A DNA stretch of 53,974 nt from Vibrio ordalii ATCC 33509 (GTDB taxonomy: Bacteria; Pseudomonadota; Gammaproteobacteria; Enterobacterales; Vibrionaceae). Positions 18,592-28,449 of the stretch are shown one piece after another. The position numbers were made by a program, and so were the translations under genes. The notes below the pieces were generated by a model. The model was not told where the DNA came from, ran no database searches, and saw nothing but the letters and a program-made list of their open reading frames with translations. Each line of letters opens with the position of its first letter. Position 1 is the stretch's first letter. The stretch spans positions 1 to 53,974 of the forward strand of contig AEZC01000066.1 of NCBI GenBank assembly GCA_000257205.1. The letters run 5' to 3'.

Positions 18592-18672
18592 CACTAAAAC
18601 CACCCCATATCAAGCCTAGTATTTTTGAAACATAGAAGCTAAGTAGCATAAAACTGCATTGATGATATTGCA

Positions 18673-18693
18673 AATAATAACAATTATCATTAA
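18673..18693. promoter_or_regulatory. Fur box between vabH and fvtA
   Basis: The segment aataataacaattatcatta resembles the Fur consensus. It lies in the 176-bp divergent spacer between vabH (leftward) and fvtA (rightward), so it probably controls both the NRPS transcript and the receptor. Confidence 0.72.
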
Positions 18694-18767
18694 CATTACA
18701 ACCAGCAGCAGGTGATTTGATAATGGTTGCAGTAACATCATTTTTTCTATTAAGGAACTTTTAGGTC

Positions 18768-20848
18768 ATGAAGCCCATGGGTATGAATAACGGTAGTGGT
18801 AAAGCAGTCAGAAATATCAATAAGACTCAACTCGCCACACTGATTGGCATCCTCTGCGTTAGTACTAGCGCAAATGTTGTCGCGGAACAGCTCGAAAAAA
18901 AGAGCCGCAGAGAAAGCAAGATACTGTGGTTGTGGTGGGTGATAAATTGGGAGGAACACTGGCCGAAAACACCAGTTCGCTCACCCTATTCACCGATGAA
19001 GTGGATGATGGTGAAAGCCGAGATTACTACGATCTGCTCGACCGCGTACCCAACGTACTCAATGCACCTTCGGGCATTCCACACATTCGTGGGGTCGATG
19101 GACGTGGCCCCGGCGAAGGTTTTCTGACCTTCATGACAGGCGCAACACCTCGCGTCAATACCACGGTAGACGGCGTGTCTGAATCTTGGTCTGGAGAAGC
19201 GTTTGGTAAAGCTGGACTGTGGGATACAGAACAAGTGGAAGTCTATAAAGGGCCACAATCCACCAACCAAGGCCGCAATAGTATTGCCGGTGCTGTTGTG
19301 ATCAAAACTAAGGATCCAACGTTCCACCGTGAGGGTAAAGTTCGCGCTGGTTATGAAAATGAAGACAGTAAATATCATCTCGCAGGGGTCATGTCGGCAC
19401 CTCTAGTTGAAGATACTTTAGCGTTTCGTCTTGCCGCTGAAGGCACCAAAGGTAATACCCCTATCGATTACTCTCTGCCTAACGGCGATCAGTACCCTTG
19501 GGATCCTTCCGAGCTCGAATCCTATAATGTCCGTGGTAAATTATTGTGGAAACCCCAAGGAAATGACAAGCTAACAGCCAAGCTAACGGTTGGTAGCCGT
19601 AATGAAGAGGGGCAATATACCAACTTCGTTACCAAGCCGGGCACACTTGAACTGCATAGCAAAAGTGGCACGCGTCGCCAAGAAACCAAAAGCTGGAATA
19701 TCAACCTAGACGTCAATTATGTGATTAATGATGAACTGACAACGGATATTTTAGTCGCCCATCGTAACTACACCACCAAGTTCAAAGCTTACCCTAAAAC
19801 TGACTGGTATGGTGATGTGGATGAAGATAACTACACTGCAGAAGCAAAGCTTACATATCAATCACTTGATGGGAAGTACAATGCGACTTTAGGCCTAGCC
19901 AGCTTCTTCAAAGATCAATACACCGAAACAGATGCATTAAAACGTAAAGATGAAGTTTTAACCAACTCAATCTACTTTGACTCAAGAATTCGTTTGGATA
20001 ATCGCTGGCAGCTATTATTAGGTGCACGTTATGAAAGAGATGAACTGAAGCGAGATTTCGATCACGCTACCCTACCACTCGATTTTAAAGCCGATGAAGA
20101 TGACGGCATCCTATTGCCTAAGATTGGTCTATTACTTGATGTCTCAGATCACTCCACCCTCGGTCTTACGACCCGTAAAGGCTACAATGCCGGTGGATTA
20201 GGCTATAACGAGTACAAAGAAGAAGTTTTTGTTTTTGAACAAGAAAAAGTCTGGAGCTACGAGCTAAGTTCTCGTTCAAGCTTCCTGGATGACAAGCTGG
20301 ATCTGACCGCTAACCTGTTCTACAACGACTACAAAAATTATCAAACTTCGGTCTCTGGTGACAGCGGCAAACGCTTCGACACCTATATTACCAATATACC
20401 GAAAGGGAAAACTTACGGTACGGAAGTTGAAGCCTCTTACTGGTTTGATTCTGGGCTCGACCTGTTTGCGTTTGTCGGTCTTCTTAAAACGGACATCAGC
20501 GAAGGACCAACCGGTACATCTACCAATCTCTCAGGCAATGAGTTCAGTTACGCTCCTAAACTGTCTGCAGGTGCGGGCTTTACTCAACACTTAGATTCTG
20601 GTCTATTTTTTGGTGCTCGTGTCAACCACGTTTCCGATTACTATACCGATTTAGCCAACACCGAGAGTAAAACGGCTGGCGATTACACCGTGTTCAATCT
20701 GAATGCAGGTTACACTCTCAACGATTTGACGATTCGCGCTTACGTGAAAAATGTCACTGATGAAGAGTACGTGATTCGCCAGAAAAGTGATCTCTACGAA
20801 GTCGGCGGTCCACGCACCTTTGGCATAGTCGCTGATTACCAGTTCTAG
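18768..20848 (+). pseudogene. fvtA: TonB-dependent ferric siderophore receptor, frameshifted
   Basis: The first frame opens at ATG 18768 with a typical signal peptide (KTQLATLIGILCVSTSANVVA, about residues 19-39). It goes out of phase after the A7 tract at 18895-18901 and stops at 19127. The remaining receptor continues in another frame from 18926 to 20848: TonB-box-like DTVVVVGDKL, plug domain (VPNVLNAPSGIPHIRGVDGR, VEVYKGPQSTNQGRNSIAGA), then a beta-barrel ending GGPRTFGIVADYQF with the terminal Phe of outer-membrane proteins. One extra A gives a continuous 693-aa receptor. The downstream frame could start at GTG 18926 but would lack a signal peptide, so it would not reach the outer membrane. 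Position and divergence from vabH match fvtA of the vanchrobactin system. The gene may be truly inactive, phase-variable, or a homopolymer sequencing error. Confidence 0.88.
18895..18901 (+). repeat. A7 homopolymer at the fvtA frameshift
   Basis: Seven adenines lie between the signal peptide and the TonB box. A8 would read L-E-K-K-E-P-Q-R-K-Q-D-T-V-V-V-V and restore the frame. A7 gives a premature stop. Homopolymers are common sites of slippage and of sequencing error. Confidence 0.85.
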
Positions 20849-20863
20849 TTAGTCACTCTGACT

Positions 20864-20912
20864 CACTCCCCGAGACATCAACACTTAGTTTTTGGCTAGG
20901 GGAGTGATTTTT
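20864..20912 (+). terminator. terminator after fvtA
   Basis: The stem tcactcccc / ggggagtga, with a 27-nt loop, is followed by TTTTT. It lies just after the fvtA stop and overlaps the 5' end of the longest possible vabD frame, which argues for the later vabD start. Confidence 0.7.
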
Positions 20913-20987
20913 CACTCAATCTTAGATAAACGTCACCATGCAGGCGACGCATCGAACAAGTTCACTCACTCGATAGGTAAAATAGGC

Positions 20988-21695
20988 ATGCTCATCATTC
21001 CAAACTGGCCATCTTTCATCCAATACCACCAGCTTGAAGTGAAGTATCTACCTGAATACAAAAATAAACTTGAAGAACAAGGGATCTCCCTGCCCTCTTC
21101 TTTAAACCAAGCCGTGCTAAAACGCCATTGTGAATTTTTAGCTGGCAGGATGTGTGCAAAACACTGCCTAACCAAACTGGATCAATCACAGTCGCTAACG
21201 TTAGAGATTGGCAAGGGGAATCAAGCGGTTTGGCCGCAAAATATCGTAGGCTCAATATCCCATTGCCATGGCTACGCTATCGCAGCCGCCACTCACCAGA
21301 CTCAAGCGTGTGCCGCTCTTGGTATTGATATTGAACAACTCATACGAGATGAATGGCTCAGTGATATTCGCCAGCAAGTAATGACACCCGCAGAGCACAT
21401 TTTTGCTCATCACTTTGCCCAATTAGCGAGCTTTATTACGCTGATTTTTTCCGCAAAGGAATCGATTTATAAAGCCATTTATCCATGGGTTGAACAGGTT
21501 CTTGATTTTCACGTGGTAGAGCTGATCCACGTTGACAAACACGCCAAGCGGCTCATTTTTCAGATTCACACTGATCTTCACCCTTTTTTAAACCCGTCAT
21601 ACACAATCAGCGTTGGTTACCACTGGCCTGACAGTGAGTATGTACTGACTTGGTGTTATTTAAGTCAAGCCCATTTTTCGACACATAAAAAATAG
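20988..21695 (+). CDS. vabD: 4'-phosphopantetheinyl transferase (EntD-like)
   Basis: Transfers phosphopantetheine from coenzyme A to the carrier-domain serines of VabB and VabF. EntD/Sfp signatures: SISHCHGYAIAA, ALGIDIEQL (Mg2+ binding) and FSAKESIYKAIYP (Mg2+/CoA). I chose ATG 20988, giving 235 aa with an EntD-like N-terminus. The open frame extends to 20892, but that would begin inside the fvtA terminator. It lies 139 bp after fvtA on the same strand. No clear Fur box precedes it, so it may rely on readthrough or a weak promoter of its own. It is intact, unlike fvtA. Confidence 0.87.
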   Translation: MLIIPNWPSFIQYHQLEVKYLPEYKNKLEEQGISLPSSLNQAVLKRHCEFLAGRMCAKHCLTKLDQSQSLTLEIGKGNQAVWPQNIVGSISHCHGYAIAAATHQTQACAALGIDIEQLIRDEWLSDIRQQVMTPAEHIFAHHFAQLASFITLIFSAKESIYKAIYPWVEQVLDFHVVELIHVDKHAKRLIFQIHTDLHPFLNPSYTISVGYHWPDSEYVLTWCYLSQAHFSTHKK

Positions 21696-21852
21696 CCGGC
21701 TGACACTGCTTTATAACGCCCCATATCAACCTAATACTGGCGTAGCAGCGTACAAAATTCCGTCAAAGGTATAAAACCTTATCTTTCCTTGGTTGTTATT
21801 CGCTTGGCAAAGCACGATAATCACCAGATCGGAACTTAAGACTTATATAACT

Positions 21853-22434
21853 ATGACCGAATATTTTTTGTTATTAATCGGCACTGTGCTGGTCAATAAC
21901 TTTGTACTGGTAAAGTTTCTAGGGCTATGTCCTTTTATGGGCGTATCAAAAAAACTAGAAACCGCAATAGGGATGGGGTTAGCGACGACTTTCGTGCTAA
22001 CTCTAGCGTCAGTGTGTGCGTATTTAGTAGAAAGCTATGTCCTTAAACCGTTAGGTATTGAGTACTTACGCACCATGAGCTTTATTTTAGTGATCGCCGT
22101 GGTGGTGCAGTTCACCGAAATGGTGGTACACAAAACCAGCCCAACGTTATATCGCCTGCTCGGAATTTTTCTTCCTCTTATCACCACCAACTGTGCGGTA
22201 CTTGGGGTTGCGCTTCTCAACATCAACGAAAATCATAATTTCATTCAATCCATTATTTATGGTTTTGGTGCCGCGGTTGGGTTCTCATTGGTATTGATTC
22301 TGTTTGCTTCCATGCGCGAACGCATCGGCGTAGCCGACGTACCAACGCCCTTCAAAGGGGCATCCATTGCTATGATAACCGCAGGTCTTATGTCACTCGC
22401 CTTCATGGGTTTTACAGGATTGGTGAAGTTGTAA
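21853..22434 (+). CDS. rsxA: Rsx/Rnf electron transport complex subunit A
   Basis: Inner-membrane subunit of the Rnf-type complex, which couples ferredoxin/NADH electron transfer to Na+ movement in Vibrio or keeps SoxR reduced in enterobacteria. 193 aa with six hydrophobic segments. Family landmarks: [22 protein letters not shown] near the start, with its conserved cysteine, and [20 protein letters not shown], with a second cysteine. ATG 21853 matches the usual RsxA start; a longer frame to 21793 is spurious. First gene of rsxABCDGE. rsxB starts one base after its stop. Confidence 0.95.
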   Translation: MTEYFLLLIGTVLVNNFVLVKFLGLCPFMGVSKKLETAIGMGLATTFVLTLASVCAYLVESYVLKPLGIEYLRTMSFILVIAVVVQFTEMVVHKTSPTLYRLLGIFLPLITTNCAVLGVALLNINENHNFIQSIIYGFGAAVGFSLVLILFASMRERIGVADVPTPFKGASIAMITAGLMSLAFMGFTGLVKL

Positions 22435-22435
22435 T

Positions 22436-23023
22436 ATGAGCACAATACTCATCGCTATTCTTGCACTTGTCGCATTGGCCGCTGTGTTTGGCGCTATCTT
22501 AGGTTTTGCCTCTATTCGCTTTAAAGTAGAAGCCGATCCTATCGTCGATCAGATTGATGCGATTTTACCGCAGACACAATGCGGTCAATGTGGCTATCCG
22601 GGCTGTCGCCCTTATGCACAAGCCATTGCCAATGGCGATAAAATCAATAAATGCCCGCCCGGCGGCCAAGCAACCATTGAAAAATTGGCTGACTTAATGG
22701 GCGTTGAAGCCGAAGAGTCTGCGCATGATCTTGATAATAAGGTCAAAACCGTTGCCTTCATTCATGAAGATATGTGCATCGGTTGTACAAAATGCATTCA
22801 AGCTTGTCCCGTAGATGCCATTGTTGGTGGAACTAAGGCTCTGCATACCGTGATCAAGTCAGAATGTACTGGCTGTGATCTGTGTGTTGCTCCCTGCCCA
22901 ACGGACTGTATTGAAATGATCCCGGTAGAAACTACGACCGATACTTGGAAGTGGCAAATGAACGCGATTGCTGTTGTTGATGTTACCGACTCTGCCTCAC
23001 GTGCGCAGAAAAGCGTGAATTAA
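22436..23023 (+). CDS. rsxB: Rsx/Rnf complex iron-sulfur subunit B
   Basis: 195-aa ferredoxin-like subunit with an N-terminal membrane anchor (residues ~4-26). A [4Fe-4S] site is formed by Cys49, Cys52, Cys57 and Cys73 ([10 protein letters not shown]...KCPPGG). Two further [4Fe-4S] motifs follow: [12 protein letters not shown] and [12 protein letters not shown]. It passes electrons within the complex. The start abuts the rsxA stop, so translation is probably coupled. Confidence 0.96.
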   Translation: MSTILIAILALVALAAVFGAILGFASIRFKVEADPIVDQIDAILPQTQCGQCGYPGCRPYAQAIANGDKINKCPPGGQATIEKLADLMGVEAEESAHDLDNKVKTVAFIHEDMCIGCTKCIQACPVDAIVGGTKALHTVIKSECTGCDLCVAPCPTDCIEMIPVETTTDTWKWQMNAIAVVDVTDSASRAQKSVN

Positions 23024-23031
23024 GGATTGGT

Positions 23032-25242
23032 ATGTTGTCATTAATAGAACAAATCAAAGCTGGCACTCTCTGGAACTTCCCTGGAGGCATTCACCCGCCA
23101 GAAAATAAACAACAATCAAATCAAACGGCACTCACTCATGCCAGTATACCGCAAGAAATTGTCTTGCCACTCAAACAGCATATTGGCCGAGCCGGTGATT
23201 TACTGGTCAGTGTTGGCGATAAAGTACTCAAAGGCCAACCACTGACACAATACACCTCAACCTTCATGTTGCCTGTACACGCTTCAACCTCTGGCATCAT
23301 TACCGCCATTGAACCGCGCACCACGGCGCACCCTTCTGGGTTAAGTGAGATGTGTATTGTCATCACACCTGATCAGCAAGATGAGTGGGCAGTGCGCGCA
23401 CCACTGGCTGATTATCGACAACACTCCCCAGAGCAATTGATTGAAATCATTCGTCAAGCTGGCATCTCTGGGTTGGGCGGCGCCGGTTTTCCTACTGCAA
23501 AAAAAATGCAATCAGGCCTCGCTCATACTGATATTTTGATCATCAACGCCGCCGAATGTGAACCTTACATCACGGCAGATGATGTACTCATGCAGCACCA
23601 TGCCGCAGAGATCATCGATGGGATCAGTATTGTAGAGCACATTCTTAAGCCCAAATTAACCATCATCGGTATTGAAGATAACAAACCTGAAGCAATTCAA
23701 GCGTTAGAAGCCGCCGCAATACATAAAGACATCGTGATCCGCGTGATCCCAACCAAATACCCTTCTGGTGGTGAAAAGCAGTTAATTAAATTGCTGACCA
23801 ACCAAGAAGTGCCTGCGGGTAAAATTCCAGCCGATATTGGCTTGATGGTACAAAATGTTGGCTCTATCTACGCGATTAAACGCGCCGTCATGGATGGCGA
23901 ACCCCTGATTAACCGCGTAGTCACCTTAACGGGCAATACGTTTAAACAGCCCCGGAATGTCTGGGTTTTATTAGGCACACCCGTACAATATTTACTCGAA
24001 CAATTTGGCTATAAGGCAGATAAAAAATTACCGCGTCTTATCATGGGCGGCCCGATGATGGGGTTCACCCTGCCTCATTCACAAGTTCCGATCACCAAAA
24101 CCACCAACTGCATTCTGGCACCCACTCGTAAAGAGATTGCCTCTTCACAACATGAAATGGCCTGCATTCGCTGTGGTCAGTGCGCGGAAGCCTGCCCGGC
24201 CTCCTTATTGCCTCAGCAATTGTTCTGGCACGCGAAAGCGGAAGAATATGATAAGTGTGAAGAACTGAACCTCAAAGATTGCATTGAGTGCGGGGCTTGT
24301 GCTTATGTTTGCCCCAGTGAAATTCCATTGGTGCAATACTATCGTCAAGCCAAGGCCGAGATAAAAACTCGCCAACAAGAATCAGAAGCCGCTGAACGTG
24401 CCAGAGTACGTTTCGAAGAGAAAAAAGCACGTTTAGAACGCGATAAAGCCGATCGCGAGAATCGTTTCAAAAAAGCAGCCGATGAACGTCGTCAAGAGAT
24501 GAAACACACAGGCGGCGACGATGCGATTGCGGCGGCCATCGCTCGCGTTCAAGCGCAAAAAGCACAAACAGAAAACAACCCAAGCGCCGTAAAACCCGCT
24601 GTTGCTGCGGCTATTGCACGCGCTAAAGCCAAGCAAGCCGAAGCACTGCAAGCAGGTCAAGTCGAGCCAGATAACGCTGAAATGGTTAAATTGCGCGAAG
24701 AGCGCAAACGTCAAGCTCGCGAGAAAAAAGCGCAGCAAACCAGTGCTGATGCGCCACCAGCAGAAACTGGTGATGCCAAAAAAGCGGCAGTCGCGGCTGC
24801 TATTGCCCGCGCGAAAGCGCGCAAAGCAGAACAGCAAACGGCGCCAAGTGATCGCCAGCCAACGCTTGAATCTGCACCAACTCAACCTGAGGATGCCAAA
24901 AAAGCGGCAGTCGCTGCCGCCATTGCCCGCGCGAAAGCACGCAAGGCAGAGCAGCAAACGGCGCCGAGTGATCCCCAACCAACGCTTGAAGCTGCACCAA
25001 CTCAACCTGAGGATGCAAAAAAAGCGGCAGTCGCTGCCGCCATTGCCCGCGCGAAAGCGCGCAAGGCAGAACAGCAAACGGCGCCAAGTGAACCTCAACC
25101 AACGCTTGAACCTTCGCCTACTCAACCTGAGGATGCCAAAAAAGCGGCAGTCGCTGCCGCCATTGCCAGCGCCAAAGCACGCAAGGCAGAGCAGCAAACG
25201 GCACAAGCGAAAAACAATCATAATTCTGAGGAGAATAATTAG
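23032..25242 (+). CDS. rsxC: Rsx/Rnf complex subunit C with Ala/Lys-rich repeat tail
   Basis: Peripheral NADH-dehydrogenase-like subunit, 736 aa. The NADH/FMN-binding core reads [29 protein letters not shown] and [13 protein letters not shown]. Two [4Fe-4S] motifs follow: [15 protein letters not shown] and [16 protein letters not shown]. After about residue 440 the protein becomes a charged, coiled-coil-like, Ala/Lys/Arg-rich tail that ends in 40-residue tandem repeats ([18 protein letters not shown]). Such tails are common and variable in gammaproteobacterial RsxC. Its TAG overlaps the rsxD GTG by one base. Confidence 0.96.
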   Translation: MLSLIEQIKAGTLWNFPGGIHPPENKQQSNQTALTHASIPQEIVLPLKQHIGRAGDLLVSVGDKVLKGQPLTQYTSTFMLPVHASTSGIITAIEPRTTAHPSGLSEMCIVITPDQQDEWAVRAPLADYRQHSPEQLIEIIRQAGISGLGGAGFPTAKKMQSGLAHTDILIINAAECEPYITADDVLMQHHAAEIIDGISIVEHILKPKLTIIGIEDNKPEAIQALEAAAIHKDIVIRVIPTKYPSGGEKQLIKLLTNQEVPAGKIPADIGLMVQNVGSIYAIKRAVMDGEPLINRVVTLTGNTFKQPRNVWVLLGTPVQYLLEQFGYKADKKLPRLIMGGPMMGFTLPHSQVPITKTTNCILAPTRKEIASSQHEMACIRCGQCAEACPASLLPQQLFWHAKAEEYDKCEELNLKDCIECGACAYVCPSEIPLVQYYRQAKAEIKTRQQESEAAERARVRFEEKKARLERDKADRENRFKKAADERRQEMKHTGGDDAIAAAIARVQAQKAQTENNPSAVKPAVAAAIARAKAKQAEALQAGQVEPDNAEMVKLREERKRQAREKKAQQTSADAPPAETGDAKKAAVAAAIARAKARKAEQQTAPSDRQPTLESAPTQPEDAKKAAVAAAIARAKARKAEQQTAPSDPQPTLEAAPTQPEDAKKAAVAAAIARAKARKAEQQTAPSEPQPTLEPSPTQPEDAKKAAVAAAIASAKARKAEQQTAQAKNNHNSEENN
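24778..25200 (+). repeat. 120-bp tandem repeats in rsxC
   Basis: About three and a half copies of an exact 120-bp (40-codon) period begin at 24778, 24898, 25018 and 25138. Each starts aaaaaagcggcagtcgc or a near match. Third-position differences show they are not all recent copies. Because the period is a multiple of three, changes in copy number keep the frame. Confidence 0.9.
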
Positions 25243-26288
25243 TGGCCTTTTTTATTGCCAGCTCCCCCCATGCACACAGCAAACGCAGCACATCAGAACT
25301 GATGAAGTGGGTCGCCTTGTGCGCCTTACCGGGGCTTATCGCGCAAAGCTACTTCTTTGGTTGGGGTACTCTCATTCAACTGATGCTCGCTATCATCATC
25401 GCTTTGGCTTTTGAATCTGCGGTTATGCTACTGCGTAAGCGCTCACCACTGTTGGCAATCAAAGATTACAGCGCCGTGGTCACGGCTTGGATTCTGGTCA
25501 TTGCCATTCCTCCGATGTCCCCTTGGTGGGTTATCTTTATTGGCCTTATTTTTGCCATCATTATTGCAAAACACTTATACGGCGGACTAGGACAAAACCC
25601 ATTCAACCCCGCCATGATTGCTTATGTGGTTTTGCTTATCTCTTTCCCTGTGCAAATGACCAGTTGGATTGCTCCAACGGAATTAGCACCGGATCCTAGC
25701 TCGTTTAGTGATGCATTTTCACTTATTTTCAGTGGCTTCAACGTAGAAGGTTTATCACTACAACAAATCCGAACGGGTATCGATGGTGTCACTATGGCCA
25801 CCCCATTGGACGCCGTAAAAACCGGATTACATAACGGTGAGACTCTGCATGAAGCGATGAGTCAGCCTCAATTTAGTGGGTTAGCTGGGGTTGGCTGGGA
25901 ATGGGTTAACCTTGCCTATTTAGCTGGCGGCTTATTATTGATCAAACTGCGTGTGATCAACTGGCACATCCCGATTGCGGTGCTGTGTGGTTTAGTAATG
26001 GCAAGTGCTTTCACTGCGCTTATTGAGCCGGGAGCGACCGCCTCGCCCTTGTTTCATTTGCTCTCGGGCGCGACCATGCTCGGCGCTTTTTTTATCGCAA
26101 CCGATCCTGTCACCGCTTCCACAACCGTCAAAGGTCGCTTAATTTACGGCGCATTTATTGGCATGATGATTTTCATTATCCGCAGTTGGGGGGGCTTCCC
26201 TGACGGAGTAGCCTTCGCTGTATTACTTGCCAACATGTGTGTCCCACTGATTGATTACTACACTAAACCTCGAACCTACGGGCATTAA
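25242..26288 (+). CDS. rsxD: Rsx/Rnf complex subunit D
   Basis: Integral membrane subunit, 348 aa, with about ten hydrophobic segments and homology to NqrB. The motif [21 protein letters not shown] contains the SGAT-type threonine that carries covalently bound FMN. The start is GTG, overlapping the rsxC stop (TAGTG), so translation is probably coupled. It is followed at 8 bp by rsxG. Confidence 0.95.
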   Translation: MAFFIASSPHAHSKRSTSELMKWVALCALPGLIAQSYFFGWGTLIQLMLAIIIALAFESAVMLLRKRSPLLAIKDYSAVVTAWILVIAIPPMSPWWVIFIGLIFAIIIAKHLYGGLGQNPFNPAMIAYVVLLISFPVQMTSWIAPTELAPDPSSFSDAFSLIFSGFNVEGLSLQQIRTGIDGVTMATPLDAVKTGLHNGETLHEAMSQPQFSGLAGVGWEWVNLAYLAGGLLLIKLRVINWHIPIAVLCGLVMASAFTALIEPGATASPLFHLLSGATMLGAFFIATDPVTASTTVKGRLIYGAFIGMMIFIIRSWGGFPDGVAFAVLLANMCVPLIDYYTKPRTYGH

Positions 26289-26296
26289 GGAGCGCT

Positions 26297-26935
26297 ATGT
26301 TAACCGCCATTCGCAATAACGGTTTGATTCTCGCTATCTTTGCCTGTGCTTCAACAGGTGTTGTAGCGTTAACCCAATACCTAACAAAAGATCAAATAAC
26401 CAAGCAAGAGCAGATTCAACTGCAATCGATTTTAAACCAAGTGATCCCGCACAGTTTGCACGACAACGAACTGTACAAATCCTGTACACTGGTGACTGAC
26501 CCTGCACTTGGTACAGACCAACCTATGCACGCTTATATTGCCACACAAAACGGTGAACCGAGTGGACTGGCTATTGAAGCCATCGCACCTGATGGCTATA
26601 ACGGCGCGATCAAGGTAATTATTGGCATCAAGCACGATGGTACCATCACAGGGACTCGCATTCTGTCTCATCAAGAAACACCGGGGTTAGGTGACAAAAT
26701 AGATTTACGCGTCACTGATTGGATATTGAGCTTTACTGGCAAGCAAGTCACTGAGCAAAATATTGAGACTTGGAAAGTGCGCAAAGATGGGGGACAATTT
26801 GATCAGTTTACTGGAGCGACGATTACGCCGCGAGCCGTCGTCAAAGCGGTGAAAAATACCGCTCAGTTTGTGAATCAACATCGAGAAGCACTATTAGCAC
26901 AACCTTTTGACTGTAAAGGAGCCAGCAATGAGTGA
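26297..26935 (+). CDS. rsxG: Rsx/Rnf complex subunit G
   Basis: 212-aa subunit with one N-terminal membrane segment (residues ~8-25) and a periplasmic FMN-binding domain. The covalent flavin site is the Thr in [12 protein letters not shown], similar to NqrC. Also visible: [15 protein letters not shown] precedes the ATG. Its stop overlaps the rsxE start by 8 bases. Confidence 0.95.
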   Translation: MLTAIRNNGLILAIFACASTGVVALTQYLTKDQITKQEQIQLQSILNQVIPHSLHDNELYKSCTLVTDPALGTDQPMHAYIATQNGEPSGLAIEAIAPDGYNGAIKVIIGIKHDGTITGTRILSHQETPGLGDKIDLRVTDWILSFTGKQVTEQNIETWKVRKDGGQFDQFTGATITPRAVVKAVKNTAQFVNQHREALLAQPFDCKGASNE

Positions 26936-27620
26936 TCATAAGACACTGATTAAAAACGGGATGTGGAGCAACAACCCTGCGCTCGTTCAACAACTTGGAC
27001 TGTGCCCTTTACTAGCGGTTTCTTCCACTGTCACCAATGCGCTAGGTTTAGGCGTTGCGACATTGCTGGTTCTCGTCTGTTCAAATGTCACCATCTCATT
27101 AGTGCGAGATTATGTCCCAAAAGAAGTTCGTATCCCTGTGTTTGTGATGATCATCGCCGCACTAGTGACTTGCGTACAACTGTTAATGAATGCTTACGCT
27201 TACGGCCTGTACCTATCGCTAGGAATCTTCATTCCTCTGATTGTGACCAACTGTATTATCATCGGTCGCGCCGAAGCATTTGCCTCAAAAAATGCAGTGT
27301 TGCCTTCAGCACAAGATGGATTTTGGATGGGCATGGGAATGACCACTATTCTGGTCATTTTGGGCGCACTGCGTGAAGTAATTGGCAATGGCACACTGTT
27401 TGATGGTGCTGATTTATTACTGGGTCATTGGGCAACCATTTTACGCATTGAAGTCTTCCATTTTGACAACAGCTTCTTGCTTGCGCTCTTGCCGCCTGGA
27501 GCTTTTATTGGTGTTGGCTTTTTGATTGCAGCTAAAAATATCATCGATAAAAATCTGGCTGCTCGCCAACCTAAAGAACAAAAGCCCGTCATAGAACGAG
27601 CACGCGTCACCAACGCTTAG
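26928..27620 (+). CDS. rsxE: Rsx/Rnf complex subunit E
   Basis: Integral membrane subunit, 230 aa, related to RsxA and NqrD, with about six hydrophobic segments. Motifs are [20 protein letters not shown] with a conserved Cys and [21 protein letters not shown] with a second. ATG 26928 lies inside the end of rsxG (ATGAGTGA overlap) after AAAGGAG. The longer frame from 26907 is not needed. Last rsx gene; nth follows after 27 bp. Confidence 0.95.
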   Translation: MSDHKTLIKNGMWSNNPALVQQLGLCPLLAVSSTVTNALGLGVATLLVLVCSNVTISLVRDYVPKEVRIPVFVMIIAALVTCVQLLMNAYAYGLYLSLGIFIPLIVTNCIIIGRAEAFASKNAVLPSAQDGFWMGMGMTTILVILGALREVIGNGTLFDGADLLLGHWATILRIEVFHFDNSFLLALLPPGAFIGVGFLIAAKNIIDKNLAARQPKEQKPVIERARVTNA

Positions 27621-27647
27621 CGAAATCATAAGGAAGTTTTCCAAACG

Positions 27648-28283
27648 ATGAATAATGTCAAACGAGTCGAGATCCTCGAGCGTTTACGGGCCAATAACCC
27701 GAAGCCAGAAACCGAGCTTAAATGGAGCACACCGTTTGAGTTACTGATCTCAGTACTACTTTCCGCTCAAGCGACTGACGTCAGCGTTAATAAGGCCACT
27801 GACAAACTTTACCCTATTGCTAATACGCCACAAGCCATCTTTGAGCTTGGCGTTGATGGGTTAAAGCAATACATCAAAACCATTGGTTTATTCAATTCCA
27901 AAGCAGAAAACGTCATCAAAACTTGCCGTATCTTATTGGATCAATACGCAGGAGAAGTGCCTGAGAGTCGTGAAGCATTAGAATCGCTGCCCGGCGTTGG
28001 CAGAAAAACAGCCAATGTGGTATTGAACACCGCTTTCGGGTGGCCAACCATCGCCGTTGACACGCATATTTTCCGTGTTTCAAATCGAACCAAGTTTGCG
28101 GTGGGTAAAAACGTTGATGAAGTGGAACAAAAGCTGCTCAAAGTCGTCCCTAAAGAATTCAAAGTTGATGTTCATCACTGGTTGATCTTACATGGTCGCT
28201 ACACCTGTGTCGCAAGAAAGCCGCGTTGTGGCAGTTGTATCATTGAAGATCTTTGCGAATTCTCTGATAAAACTGACCTATAA
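27648..28283 (+). CDS. nth: endonuclease III
   Basis: DNA glycosylase/AP lyase that removes oxidised pyrimidines in base-excision repair. 211 aa. The helix-hairpin-helix LPGVGRKTANVVL contains the catalytic Lys (GRKTA), and the catalytic Asp is in AVDTHIFRV. The C-terminal [4Fe-4S] cluster ligands lie in the segment from CVARKPRCGSC to DLC. It directly follows rsxE, an arrangement common in gammaproteobacteria, and is probably cotranscribed. Confidence 0.97.
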   Translation: MNNVKRVEILERLRANNPKPETELKWSTPFELLISVLLSAQATDVSVNKATDKLYPIANTPQAIFELGVDGLKQYIKTIGLFNSKAENVIKTCRILLDQYAGEVPESREALESLPGVGRKTANVVLNTAFGWPTIAVDTHIFRVSNRTKFAVGKNVDEVEQKLLKVVPKEFKVDVHHWLILHGRYTCVARKPRCGSCIIEDLCEFSDKTDL

Positions 28284-28449
28284 AATTTAACCAGATCCCA
28301 AAAAAACTCAACTCCGCAAGTAGGCAGTGAGTAAAGAAATTCCTTTGAACATAGATACACTCTGTGATTGGAGTGGGTGGACGTAAGCCAATCATCGCCA
28401 CAGTGGTCGGGTGGGGATAGATATTTCATCAGAAAATTAGGAGCTCAAC

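Noticed and set aside
18768..19127. 119-aa protein as an independent small gene
   Set aside because: Only its first ~43 residues (signal peptide) are meaningful; the rest is the out-of-frame reading of fvtA.
20892..20987. Upstream extension of vabD to 20892
   Set aside because: It would begin inside the fvtA terminator hairpin and adds non-EntD-like sequence.
24433..25221. 262-aa Cys/Arg/Leu-rich leftward open frame
   Set aside because: It is the antisense shadow of the rsxC repeats; its repetitive, Cys- and Phe-rich composition comes from the Ala/Lys codons on the other strand.
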